A stretch of 15,568 nt of DNA from JBJKRW01 sp046704445. Lineage in GTDB: Bacteria; Patescibacteriota; Microgenomatia; UBA1406; GWC2-37-13. The stretch is taken from assembly GCA_046704445.1 (NCBI GenBank), contig JBJKRW010000025.1:1-15568 (forward strand). Reading direction: 5' to 3'. Position numbers and translations under genes: made by a program. Positions 6,936-12,369 of the stretch are shown one piece after another (the stretch's first letter is position 1; the number at the start of each line of letters is the position of its first letter). The notes below the pieces were generated by a model. The model was not told the origin of the DNA, did no database searches, and saw only the letters and a list, made by a program, of their open reading frames with translations.

Positions 6936-7598
6936 ATGAAGATCAAGGATCTGCCGGCCGTTGACCGTCCTCAGGAAAAACTGGCCCGTTACGGACAGGA
7001 TAAACTGAATAACAGTGAGTTATTGGCAATCCTTCTCGGATCCGGAAAGAAGGGAATAAATGTGATAGAACTGAGTAAAAAGATCATCAATCTATATGGA
7101 GAAGACGAGCTGCTTGCGCTTCCGTTTACGGAGCTCAGGAAGATTTCAGGCGTAGGAATTTCCAAAGCATGCCGTGTACTCGCAGGAATTGAATTGGGTA
7201 AGCGTTTATTGCAAAGGAGAAAGACAGTCCTTCTCATGAGCCCTAAAGACGTGTGGAACGAGTTGTCGGAAATAAGATTGAAAAAAAAGGAATATTTTGT
7301 TGTTTTTTACCTCGACGTAAAAAATCAGATGATACGGAAAGAGATAATTTCCATAGGGATCCTTAATATGAACATTGTTCATCCAAGGGAGGTATTCGAG
7401 CCGGCAATTAAACATACTTGCGCCCAGATAATCATAAGTCATAATCATCCGTCCGGGGATTCCGCGCCTTCGGATGAAGACCTCGTCTTAACCAAACGTC
7501 TCCAAAAATCGGGAGAAATTTTGGGGATAGAGCTTATTGATCATGTCATAGTGACGGCCCGGCTTTATTTCAGCTTCAAAGAACATAAACTGCTTTGA
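6936..7598 (+). CDS. radC: RadC-like JAB/MPN-domain protein
   Basis: A 220-aa RadC family protein of normal length. The N-terminus MKIKDLPAVDRPQEKLARYG is the family signature, followed by NSELLAILLGSG (about 26-37) and a helix-hairpin-helix LRKISGVGISKA (about 67-78). The C-terminal JAB/MPN domain carries the complete metal motif H-x-H-P-S-G-x(4)-P-S-x-x-D (His169, His171, Ser179, Asp182). RadC proteins are linked to DNA repair and recombination by old genetic data and by occurrence, but their biochemical role is unsettled. I chose the ATG at 6936 over TTG 6918 and ATG 6930 because the family begins at this methionine and a GACAAT hexamer ends 6 bases upstream. It lies in the repair run, 70 bases after the EEP gene. 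Confidence 0.93.
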   Translation: MKIKDLPAVDRPQEKLARYGQDKLNNSELLAILLGSGKKGINVIELSKKIINLYGEDELLALPFTELRKISGVGISKACRVLAGIELGKRLLQRRKTVLLMSPKDVWNELSEIRLKKKEYFVVFYLDVKNQMIRKEIISIGILNMNIVHPREVFEPAIKHTCAQIIISHNHPSGDSAPSDEDLVLTKRLQKSGEILGIELIDHVIVTARLYFSFKEHKLL

Positions 7599-7609
7599 AC
7601 GGAATCATA

Positions 7610-7615
7610 TATACT
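7610..7615 (+). promoter_or_regulatory. -10 hexamer TATACT upstream of the MutY-like gene
   Basis: TATACT ends 5 bases before a GTG at 7621 and 11 bases before an ATG at 7627. It lies in the 22-base gap after radC, so the MutY-like gene may be transcribed on its own as well as by read-through. No -35 is clear. Confidence 0.45.
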
Positions 7616-7620
7616 ACAGT

Positions 7621-8445
7621 GTGTATATGATACGTGTTTCTCCTGCGCGCGCAAAAAGGTTCCGCAGTACAATTTGGGGTTATTATAAAAGGCATAAGAG
7701 AAAATTTTCCTGGCGTTCGCATATATCGCCATACAGGATTCTGGTTTCCGAAATAATGTTACAGCAAACACAGGTTTCCCGGGTATCCAAAAAATTTCCG
7801 GAATTCTTAAAAGTATTCCCGGATTTAAAAACCCTTGCCAAAGCATCAACCGGAAAACTGCTTGGAGTCTGGCAGGGAATGGGGTACAACAGACGGGCTT
7901 TGTATTTGAGAGAGACAGCTCGAATTATTCGCTGCCGGTTCGGAGGAAAAATTCCTGAGAATCCGGAACTTCTCGAAACGCTTCCGGGTATCGGAAAGGC
8001 AACTTCGTGTTCCGTGGTAACTTTTGCATGGGACAGGCCGACAATATTTATTGAAACAAACATCCGGAGAGTGTTTATTAATTTCTTTTTTGGAGATAAA
8101 CAGAAAGTGCATGATAGGGATATCAAAACACTGGTTGAACAGACTCTTCCGGACAGACACTTCAGGGACTGGTATTATGCATTGATGGATTACGGTACCA
8201 AGTTGGCGGAAACAACAAATAATCCGAACAGGAAAAGCGTCCATTATCGGAGACAGCAGAAGTTTGAAGGTTCCTTGCGGAAATTAAGAGGTATTTTGAT
8301 CAGAAAAATTCTCGAGAAACCGCAAGACAGAAAGGATTTATATGGGATTGAGAACTATAATATTATGCAGATCAACAACGGTCTCTTTCAGCTGGAACAG
8401 GAAGGATTCGTAAAAGAGCATGACGGAACATATATAATTAAGTAA
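7621..8445 (+). CDS. MutY-like HhH-GPD glycosylase without iron-sulfur cluster
   Basis: A 274-aa HhH-GPD protein close to A/G-specific adenine glycosylase. SPYRILVSEIMLQQTQVSRV (about 36-55) holds the MutY catalytic glutamate (Glu44) and the QQTQ minor-groove loop. GMGYNRRA (about 87-94) and the helix-hairpin-helix LPGIGKATS (about 121-129) follow. The position of the second catalytic residue, Asp138 in E. coli MutY, is Glu145 here (IFIETNIRRV). The C-x6-C-x2-C-x5-C [4Fe-4S] motif is absent: residues 190-215 contain no cysteine. Instead of the MutT-like 8-oxoguanine-reading domain, the C-terminus (about 216-274) looks like a short winged helix. This is a clusterless subtype, so A:oxoG specificity is likely but not proven. 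The start is GTG 7621 or ATG 7627. Confidence 0.85.
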   Translation: MYMIRVSPARAKRFRSTIWGYYKRHKRKFSWRSHISPYRILVSEIMLQQTQVSRVSKKFPEFLKVFPDLKTLAKASTGKLLGVWQGMGYNRRALYLRETARIIRCRFGGKIPENPELLETLPGIGKATSCSVVTFAWDRPTIFIETNIRRVFINFFFGDKQKVHDRDIKTLVEQTLPDRHFRDWYYALMDYGTKLAETTNNPNRKSVHYRRQQKFEGSLRKLRGILIRKILEKPQDRKDLYGIENYNIMQINNGLFQLEQEGFVKEHDGTYIIK

Positions 8446-8446
8446 A

Positions 8447-8472
8447 AGGACAGACCTAAAAAGGTCCGTCCT
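8447..8472 (+). promoter_or_regulatory. Hairpin directly abutting the endonuclease III start codon
   Basis: AGGAC-A-GACC pairs with GGTC-C-GTCCT across the loop TAAAAA: nine base pairs around one A/C mismatch. The 3' arm ends at 8472 and the ATG begins at 8473. The only Shine-Dalgarno-like run, AAAAAGG (8458-8464), lies in the loop and the start of the 3' arm, 8 bases before the ATG. No U-tract follows, so it is not a normal terminator. It could control translation of the downstream gene or cut the mRNA into units. Confidence 0.5.
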
Positions 8473-9144
8473 ATGTTTGGGCTTATGGAACAGGATAAAA
8501 AACGTGCCATGTTAATGGTGGCAGAACTCAAGAAATTATTTCCCGACGCAAAGATTGTGTTGCGCTATTCCAATCCTTGGGAACTTCTTGTTGCAGTTAT
8601 ATTGTCGGCACAATGTACCGACAAAATGGTCAACAGAGTTACGGACAGTTTATTTAAAAAATACCGGAATCTTGGTGATTATGTTCACGCCGATCCGAAG
8701 ATATTTGAACAGGATATCCGCTCTACCGGTTTTTATAAAAACAAGGCAAAAAATATTTTGGTTTCGGCAAAACTTGTTTCGGAGAAATATCACGGCAGGG
8801 TTCCGGATACAATGAAGGATCTGTTGTCACTGCCGGGTGTCGCACGGAAAACCGCAAACGTCGTTTTGGGTAATGCATACGGCATTGTCGAAGGAATTGC
8901 AGTGGATACGCACGTACGCAGGTTATCCCGGCTGTATGGTTTAACCAAACACGATGATCCCGTCAAAATCGAACAGGATCTGATGCGGATTCTTCCGAAG
9001 CGTGACTGGTTCAAATTCACCTATCTGATGATTGAATACGGCAGGGCATATTGTACGGCAAAAAAACATGATCATGCCCGATGTCCTCTTGTGCGTGCAT
9101 TTCACAACGCACATCTATCACTTCCCTCGTATTCTCATGGATAA
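8473..9144 (+). CDS. nth: Endonuclease III-like glycosylase/AP lyase, degenerate Fe-S loop
   Basis: A 223-aa Nth family protein that should excise oxidised pyrimidines and cleave the abasic site. SNPWELLVAVILSAQCTDKMVN (about 33-54) is the family signature. The helix-hairpin-helix LPGVARKTANVVLG (about 120-133) carries the catalytic lysine (Lys126), and AVDTHVRRLSRLYGL carries the catalytic aspartate (Asp145). The C-terminal cluster motif C-x6-C-x2-C-x5-C is degraded: only Cys194 and Cys204 remain, the second position is His201 and the fourth is Phe210 (next to His211). A normal [4Fe-4S] cluster is therefore unlikely. The start could also be the in-frame ATG at 8485, but 8473 is well spaced from AAAAAGG. 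The last 8 bases overlap the next gene. Confidence 0.92.
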   Translation: MFGLMEQDKKRAMLMVAELKKLFPDAKIVLRYSNPWELLVAVILSAQCTDKMVNRVTDSLFKKYRNLGDYVHADPKIFEQDIRSTGFYKNKAKNILVSAKLVSEKYHGRVPDTMKDLLSLPGVARKTANVVLGNAYGIVEGIAVDTHVRRLSRLYGLTKHDDPVKIEQDLMRILPKRDWFKFTYLMIEYGRAYCTAKKHDHARCPLVRAFHNAHLSLPSYSHG

Positions 9145-9544
9145 TCTGCATGCAAAATCCATCGCGGTTGTCGGAGTTTCTGCAAATTCCGAGAAATACG
9201 GTTATGCGATTTTCAGGGATCTTGTGAATTCGGGTTTGCGCGTCTTCGGCGTCAATCCGAAAGGAGGATTTATCCAGGGCCGGAAAATTTATCCGAGTCT
9301 GCACAATCTGCCTCGTGTGCCCGATTTGGTGATTACGGTCGTTAAACCGGATGTTACCGGACAGATCGTGGAGGAATGTATGCGTTTAGGCATCAAAGAA
9401 ATCTGGATGCAGCCGGGTTCAGAATCCGAACAAGCAATCCATAAGGCAGAATCTGCAGGTATCCGAATTACCTCCAATGCCTGTTTCATGCTCACGAACC
9501 GGATTTGGAAAAAGGAGCAGCGTAGAGATCCTCAAGGTCTTTGA
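9137..9544 (+). CDS. CoA-binding (YccU-like) Rossmann protein
   Basis: A 135-aa single-domain CoA_binding family protein. A Rossmann-type nucleotide-binding start IAVVGVSANSEKYGY (about 9-23) is followed by GLRVFGVNPK, DLVITVVKPD and GIKEIWMQPGSES. The ending IRITSNACFML is typical of YccU-like proteins. They bind coenzyme A or a related nucleotide; a cellular role is not settled. The start is the ATG at 9137 inside the sequence ATGGATAA, whose last three bases are the stop of nth, giving an 8-base overlap and probable translational coupling. The longer frame upstream of 9137 is only antisense-free read-through inside nth. The 3' end overlaps the dinB 3' end on the other strand by 53 bases. 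Confidence 0.88.
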   Translation: MDNLHAKSIAVVGVSANSEKYGYAIFRDLVNSGLRVFGVNPKGGFIQGRKIYPSLHNLPRVPDLVITVVKPDVTGQIVEECMRLGIKEIWMQPGSESEQAIHKAESAGIRITSNACFMLTNRIWKKEQRRDPQGL

Positions 9545-10766
9545 CGTTGCCGAATGCAATCCGGTCAAGGACAAGATCTTTCATCTCCATCATGAGTGCC
9601 GGTGTAATGATGAATTCTCCGTAGCGGTCATTGATCGTATCCATTGCATCCGATACGTGTTTTTTTTTATCGTCCCGGATATCGAAAAAGTTCAGCTGCA
9701 CGGTTGAGTCTGAAACAAGGTTATAACAGCTTACCGCGATTTTTGCCACGGTTTTCCGTTGGGGCTGTTGATTGAAAAGCCACATCGCCTTCGTAAAAAG
9801 TTCCTGTGTCGTATAGAGAGGTTGATTCAGTTTCCGTCCCCTGTGCCAAAAGGTCCAGTCTTCATATACGAACGCCATATGGATACCAAGCGCACACTGG
9901 CCGGATGCCCTCAGTCTTCTTCCTGTTTTTTCACACAATTTCATGATGATTTTTGAGAGTTCTTTGGGATCGGCTGTCTTTTTGCCAAGGGAATATTCCT
10001 GTCCGTAACTTTTCCGTTTGAATTCGACGTCGTCGATTTCCCAGCCGCGAAGTCTCAGATACCAGTAATATCCGACAATGCTTTTGAATACCTGTTTATG
10101 CAGGAATGATTCCGTTGCATGAAGAAACTGGAGCGGCGTAAAGATTCCCCAGCTGTTGAGACGCGCTTCGTAACGCGTATTGATGCCGTTGAGATCGGTA
10201 AGTTTTACCGAAGAGTAGATATCTTGAAGGTTTTTGTAAGAGATAATATCCAGTCCGTCAGGCTTATGGAGTGATGCCCCGAGTTTTGCAAGAAATCTGT
10301 TGGTACCGATGCCTATGCTGCAGGAAATCCATTCGCCGATTTCGGATCTCAGGCGTTGTTTTATTTCTTTTGCAAGTCCCGGAAGTCCCTGTTTCGGCAC
10401 AGGAGTATCCGTGAAATCGATAATAGCCTCGTCTATTGATTTGGGGATGACAACGGGTGAATAATCCTGGAAAATGGATCGGAATTTGATATGCACGTCA
10501 CGAACGAGGAGGGGGTCGGGGTCCCTGACGATAACGTTTCTGTCGATGAGACGCGCATCTCTTACGGTCATTCCCACTTTAATGCCGAGTTTTTTCGCTT
10601 CAACGGACGGAGAAACGATGCAGCCTCCGGGAGACGTATATGCGGCAATAACCACGGGTTTTCCCCTCAGATGTATATTGGCCTGCTGTTCCACGGTGGC
10701 AAAACAGGAGTTCAGGTCGATATGCATGAGCGCAGGCGGATTGTGATTAAGAGGAAGTCCCGTCAT
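9492..10766 (-). CDS. dinB: Y-family translesion DNA polymerase (DinB/UmuC type)
   Basis: A 424-aa error-prone polymerase for bypass of damaged template. The palm motif HIDLNSCFATVEQ holds the first catalytic aspartate (Asp17). KSIDEAIIDF holds the Asp112-Glu113 pair. SIGIGTNRFLAKLGA followed by KPDGL is the family core, and LNGINTRYEARLNSWGI the helix-hairpin-helix. A little-finger domain follows. QLNFF (about 357-361) matches the beta-clamp-binding motif QLxLF and precedes AMDTINDRYG, as in many DinB/UmuC proteins. The start is the ATG at 10766, which overlaps the preceding small gene by 20 bases. A TTG at 10778 is possible but less likely. It is transcribed from the LexA-box promoter at 11048-11077, so SOS induction is expected. 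Its 3' end overlaps the CoA-binding gene antisense. Confidence 0.93.
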   Translation of the reverse strand: MTGLPLNHNPPALMHIDLNSCFATVEQQANIHLRGKPVVIAAYTSPGGCIVSPSVEAKKLGIKVGMTVRDARLIDRNVIVRDPDPLLVRDVHIKFRSIFQDYSPVVIPKSIDEAIIDFTDTPVPKQGLPGLAKEIKQRLRSEIGEWISCSIGIGTNRFLAKLGASLHKPDGLDIISYKNLQDIYSSVKLTDLNGINTRYEARLNSWGIFTPLQFLHATESFLHKQVFKSIVGYYWYLRLRGWEIDDVEFKRKSYGQEYSLGKKTADPKELSKIIMKLCEKTGRRLRASGQCALGIHMAFVYEDWTFWHRGRKLNQPLYTTQELFTKAMWLFNQQPQRKTVAKIAVSCYNLVSDSTVQLNFFDIRDDKKKHVSDAMDTINDRYGEFIITPALMMEMKDLVLDRIAFGNVKDLEDLYAAPFSKSGS

Positions 10767-11007
10767 AGATTTCTTCAAGAGTCCAATGGAGATTCTCGGT
10801 ATTCAGATTAATTCTGAAATCAATAGACCCATTGGTAACGTGAAAAATGTGCATGATGGTTCTGCCTTGCCGGATTTTGTGGTGATAGGCGAGTTTGGTC
10901 ATCGTATAAATGCGGCCCTGCCAGCGGATTTTTCTCGGCATAACCATTCCGCTTTCCCGGTTGTATACCGTAATGACGCTTATTTTTTCATTAATCTGCT
11001 CGGTCAT
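10747..11007 (-). CDS. Small DUF6504-like protein ahead of dinB
   Basis: An 86-aa protein. After a short N-terminus (TEQINEKISVITVYN) it shows PRKIRWQGRIYTMTKLAYH (about 24-42), then MHIFHVTNGSIDFRINLN (about 52-69), and ends with LHWTLEEIYDG (about 73-83). The order P-x-x-x-x-W-x-G-R-x-Y ... hydrophobic strand ... W-x-L-x-x-x-Y-D-G is the pattern I remember for DUF6504-type proteins beside the imuB/dnaE2 mutagenesis genes of Actinobacteria. It suggests a small beta-rich domain. No activity is known to me. The stop overlaps the dinB start by 20 bases, so the two are co-transcribed and probably translationally coupled. An upstream ATG at 11049 is excluded because it lies in the -10 element, before the expected transcription start. 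Confidence 0.72.
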   Translation of the reverse strand: MTEQINEKISVITVYNRESGMVMPRKIRWQGRIYTMTKLAYHHKIRQGRTIMHIFHVTNGSIDFRINLNTENLHWTLEEIYDGTSS

Positions 11008-11029
11008 GGTAATGAATAGACAGATAACG

Positions 11030-11047
11030 GGTAAACGTACGTTTACC
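11030..11047. promoter_or_regulatory. Candidate LexA operator, box 1 (perfect 18-bp palindrome)
   Basis: GGTAAACGTACGTTTACC is its own reverse complement. It lies at the expected transcription start of the small-gene/dinB operon, directly after the -10. Its centre is 23 bp from that of box 2, about two helical turns. Confidence 0.75.
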
Positions 11048-11077
11048 ATTGTAGTAAACGTTTGTTCACCTTGTCAA
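11048..11077 (-). promoter_or_regulatory. Promoter of the small-gene/dinB operon
   Basis: On the minus strand, TTGACA (11077-11072) is a perfect -35 and TACAAT (11053-11048) a good -10, with an 18-base spacer. The spacer is filled by operator box 2. Transcription should start near 11041, inside box 1, giving a leader of about 34 bases before the ATG at 11007. It should be strong when not repressed. Confidence 0.75.
11053..11070. promoter_or_regulatory. Candidate LexA operator, box 2
   Basis: AGTAAACGTTTGTTCACC is a dyad of the form RGTRAAC-N4-GTTYACY. It occupies the -35/-10 spacer of the dinB operon promoter, where a bound repressor would block RNA polymerase. Confidence 0.72.
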
Positions 11078-11144
11078 GAGAAATTTACTATAGACATTTT
11101 ATTCTTTTGCAGGACCGATTATTCGGATGCATGATGGAGGGTTT

Positions 11145-11714
11145 TCAGTTGAATTTGCGGACAACGGCTTTCACCACGCCGAAAATTTGAAGATCTCTCT
11201 GCGGAAAGAAAGGAGGATATTTCGGATTTGCAGCTTCCAGGTAGCTTATGCGTTTCATGCGGTCTTTTTTTAGAATCTTCAGCGTCCATTCGCTGTCTAT
11301 CTGCGCTAAAACAATATCGCCCACCTGGGCCGCCCTTTTCCGTTCGATGATTACGATATCTCCGTCAAAAATGCCGACGCCGGAAAGAGAATCTCCGCTT
11401 ACTTTAAGGAGAAAAGCGGATTGAGGATCCTCGATGAGATATTCATCCAGAGTGAGATAGTCCCGGTTTTCCTCGGAAAGAATAGGGTAGCCCGCCTTGA
11501 TTATCCCGAGAAGCGGGAGGCTAAAGAATTTCGGCGACGGTGCCAGTTTATTGTGTTCTTTTGTGACCAGTCCTTCTTCAATCCATTTCTGCACGATTTT
11601 GAATACTGCATTTTTTGATGACACCCCGAACAGTTTCAGCATCTCCGTGTAGGAAGGAAGCCGGTGATACCTTCGGAAGAATTTTTTTACCGACCCGAGG
11701 CGATCCGTTGACAT
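11145..11714 (-). CDS. lexA: LexA-type SOS repressor
   Basis: A 189-aa repressor of the SOS response. The N-terminal winged helix-turn-helix spans about 6-60, with FRRYHRLPSYTEMLKLFGVS and the recognition helix near SSKNAVFKIVQKW. A linker leads to the S24 peptidase domain. The self-cleavage site Ala74-Gly75 (IIKAGYP), the nucleophile Ser109 (KVSGDSLSG) and the general base Lys146 (EWTLKIL) are all present. Upon activation by RecA filaments, the protein should cleave itself and release its targets. I chose the ATG at 11714; the frame runs further upstream but only through the promoter and operators. Two operator-like dyads at its own promoter indicate autoregulation. It lies upstream of, and in line with, the dinB operon, and is divergent from the MscS-like gene. 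Confidence 0.95.
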   Translation of the reverse strand: MSTDRLGSVKKFFRRYHRLPSYTEMLKLFGVSSKNAVFKIVQKWIEEGLVTKEHNKLAPSPKFFSLPLLGIIKAGYPILSEENRDYLTLDEYLIEDPQSAFLLKVSGDSLSGVGIFDGDIVIIERKRAAQVGDIVLAQIDSEWTLKILKKDRMKRISYLEAANPKYPPFFPQRDLQIFGVVKAVVRKFN

Positions 11715-11745
11715 GATGTTTTGTTTAACAACTGATAGAATAACC

Positions 11746-11763
11746 GGTGAATTTTCGTTCACC
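11746..11763. promoter_or_regulatory. Candidate LexA operator, box 4 (imperfect)
   Basis: GGTGAATTTTCGTTCACC has perfect outer arms GGTGAA/TTCACC and keeps the right half GTTCAC, but the left half ends in T instead of C. It lies at and just after the expected lexA transcription start. Its centre is 27 bp from box 3. Confidence 0.6.
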
Positions 11764-11767
11764 AGAA

Positions 11768-11796
11768 AGTATAGTAAACAGTTGTTCACTCCGCAA
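11768..11796 (-). promoter_or_regulatory. lexA promoter
   Basis: On the minus strand, TTGCGG (11796-11791) and TATACT (11773-11768) are separated by 17 bases. Operator box 3 fills the spacer and includes the first base of the -10. The start should be near 11761, giving a leader of about 47 bases before the ATG at 11714. Confidence 0.7.
11773..11790. promoter_or_regulatory. Candidate LexA operator, box 3
   Basis: AGTAAACAGTTGTTCACT is a dyad with a single asymmetric arm position (A/G). It has the same half-sites as boxes 1 and 2 and the same position in the promoter as box 2. Confidence 0.72.
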
Positions 11797-11817
11797 CTGT
11801 ATTTTTTTATGGGACGT

Positions 11818-11847
11818 TTGGCAACTTTTTGGCACAGTTGGTATACT
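11818..11847 (+). promoter_or_regulatory. Promoter of the MscS-like gene, leaderless
   Basis: TTGGCA (11818-11823) and TATACT (11842-11847) are separated by 18 bases, with TGG before the hexamer forming an extended -10. The hexamer ends 7 bases before the ATG at 11855, so the transcript should start at or next to the start codon. Confidence 0.65.
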
Positions 11848-11854
11848 TATACGT

Positions 11855-12367
11855 ATGCAGGGATTTGACCATAACATTATTGCAAACAAACTGTTCGTGA
11901 CCGCGGGCGTACTGGCGGCGACGCTTCTTTTGTCTATCCTGTCCAAAAAAACCATTGATGCGGTGGTGTCGGGCGTTCAGAAATCAAAACTCAACTCGTT
12001 TGTATTGGCAAAAACGAAAACAGTGCGTCTGCTTCTGAAAAACATTATCGATATTTTTCTTTTTTTAATAGCGGTTTTGGTTATACTGGCACATTGGGGA
12101 ATCAATATTACGCCTATTCTTACCGGGGCGGGCATCCTCGGTTTGGCGATTTCCTTCGGCGCCCAGACGCTGGTAAAGGATATCATCGCCGGATTTTTCA
12201 TTATTGCCGAAGATCAGTTCAATGTGGGAGACAGGGTCAAAATAGGGAATCTGGAAGGTGAAGTATATCAGGTAACACTTCGGTTGACTATTCTGAAGGA
12301 CAAGAAGGAAAATCTGATATATATTCCGAATTCTCAGATTTCTTCGGTCATCAAGTTAAAAGAATAA
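11855..12367 (+). CDS. Minimal MscS-like mechanosensitive channel
   Basis: A 170-aa integral membrane protein. It has three likely membrane helices at about 12-30, 62-80 and 86-118. The last contains GAGILGLAISFGAQTLVKDIIAGFFIIAED, the pore-lining TM3 signature of MscS. A beta domain follows, FNVGDRVKIGNLEGEVYQVTLRLTILKD, and then IYIPNSQI. The protein stops there and lacks the C-terminal alpha/beta cage domain of E. coli MscS (286 aa). It should be a small tension-gated channel that releases solutes during osmotic downshock. The start at 11855 fits the promoter; the longer frame from 11747 runs through the lexA promoter region and is rejected. Its stop is 2 bases from the stop of the convergent fusA gene. 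Confidence 0.87.
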   Translation: MQGFDHNIIANKLFVTAGVLAATLLLSILSKKTIDAVVSGVQKSKLNSFVLAKTKTVRLLLKNIIDIFLFLIAVLVILAHWGINITPILTGAGILGLAISFGAQTLVKDIIAGFFIIAEDQFNVGDRVKIGNLEGEVYQVTLRLTILKDKKENLIYIPNSQISSVIKLKE

Positions 12368-12369
12368 AG

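Noticed and set aside
11115..11126. CCGATTATTCGG hairpin downstream of lexA
   Set aside because: The arms are only 4 bp and no U-tract follows on either strand, so it is not a convincing terminator.
11715..11789. 25-codon N-terminal extension of lexA
   Set aside because: It covers the lexA -10, box 3 and box 4 and would start before transcription does; the LexA family N-terminus begins at the ATG at 11714.
11747..11854. 36-codon N-terminal extension of the MscS-like frame
   Set aside because: It runs through the lexA promoter and operators and lies upstream of the gene's own promoter; the ATG at 11855 is placed correctly for a leaderless start.
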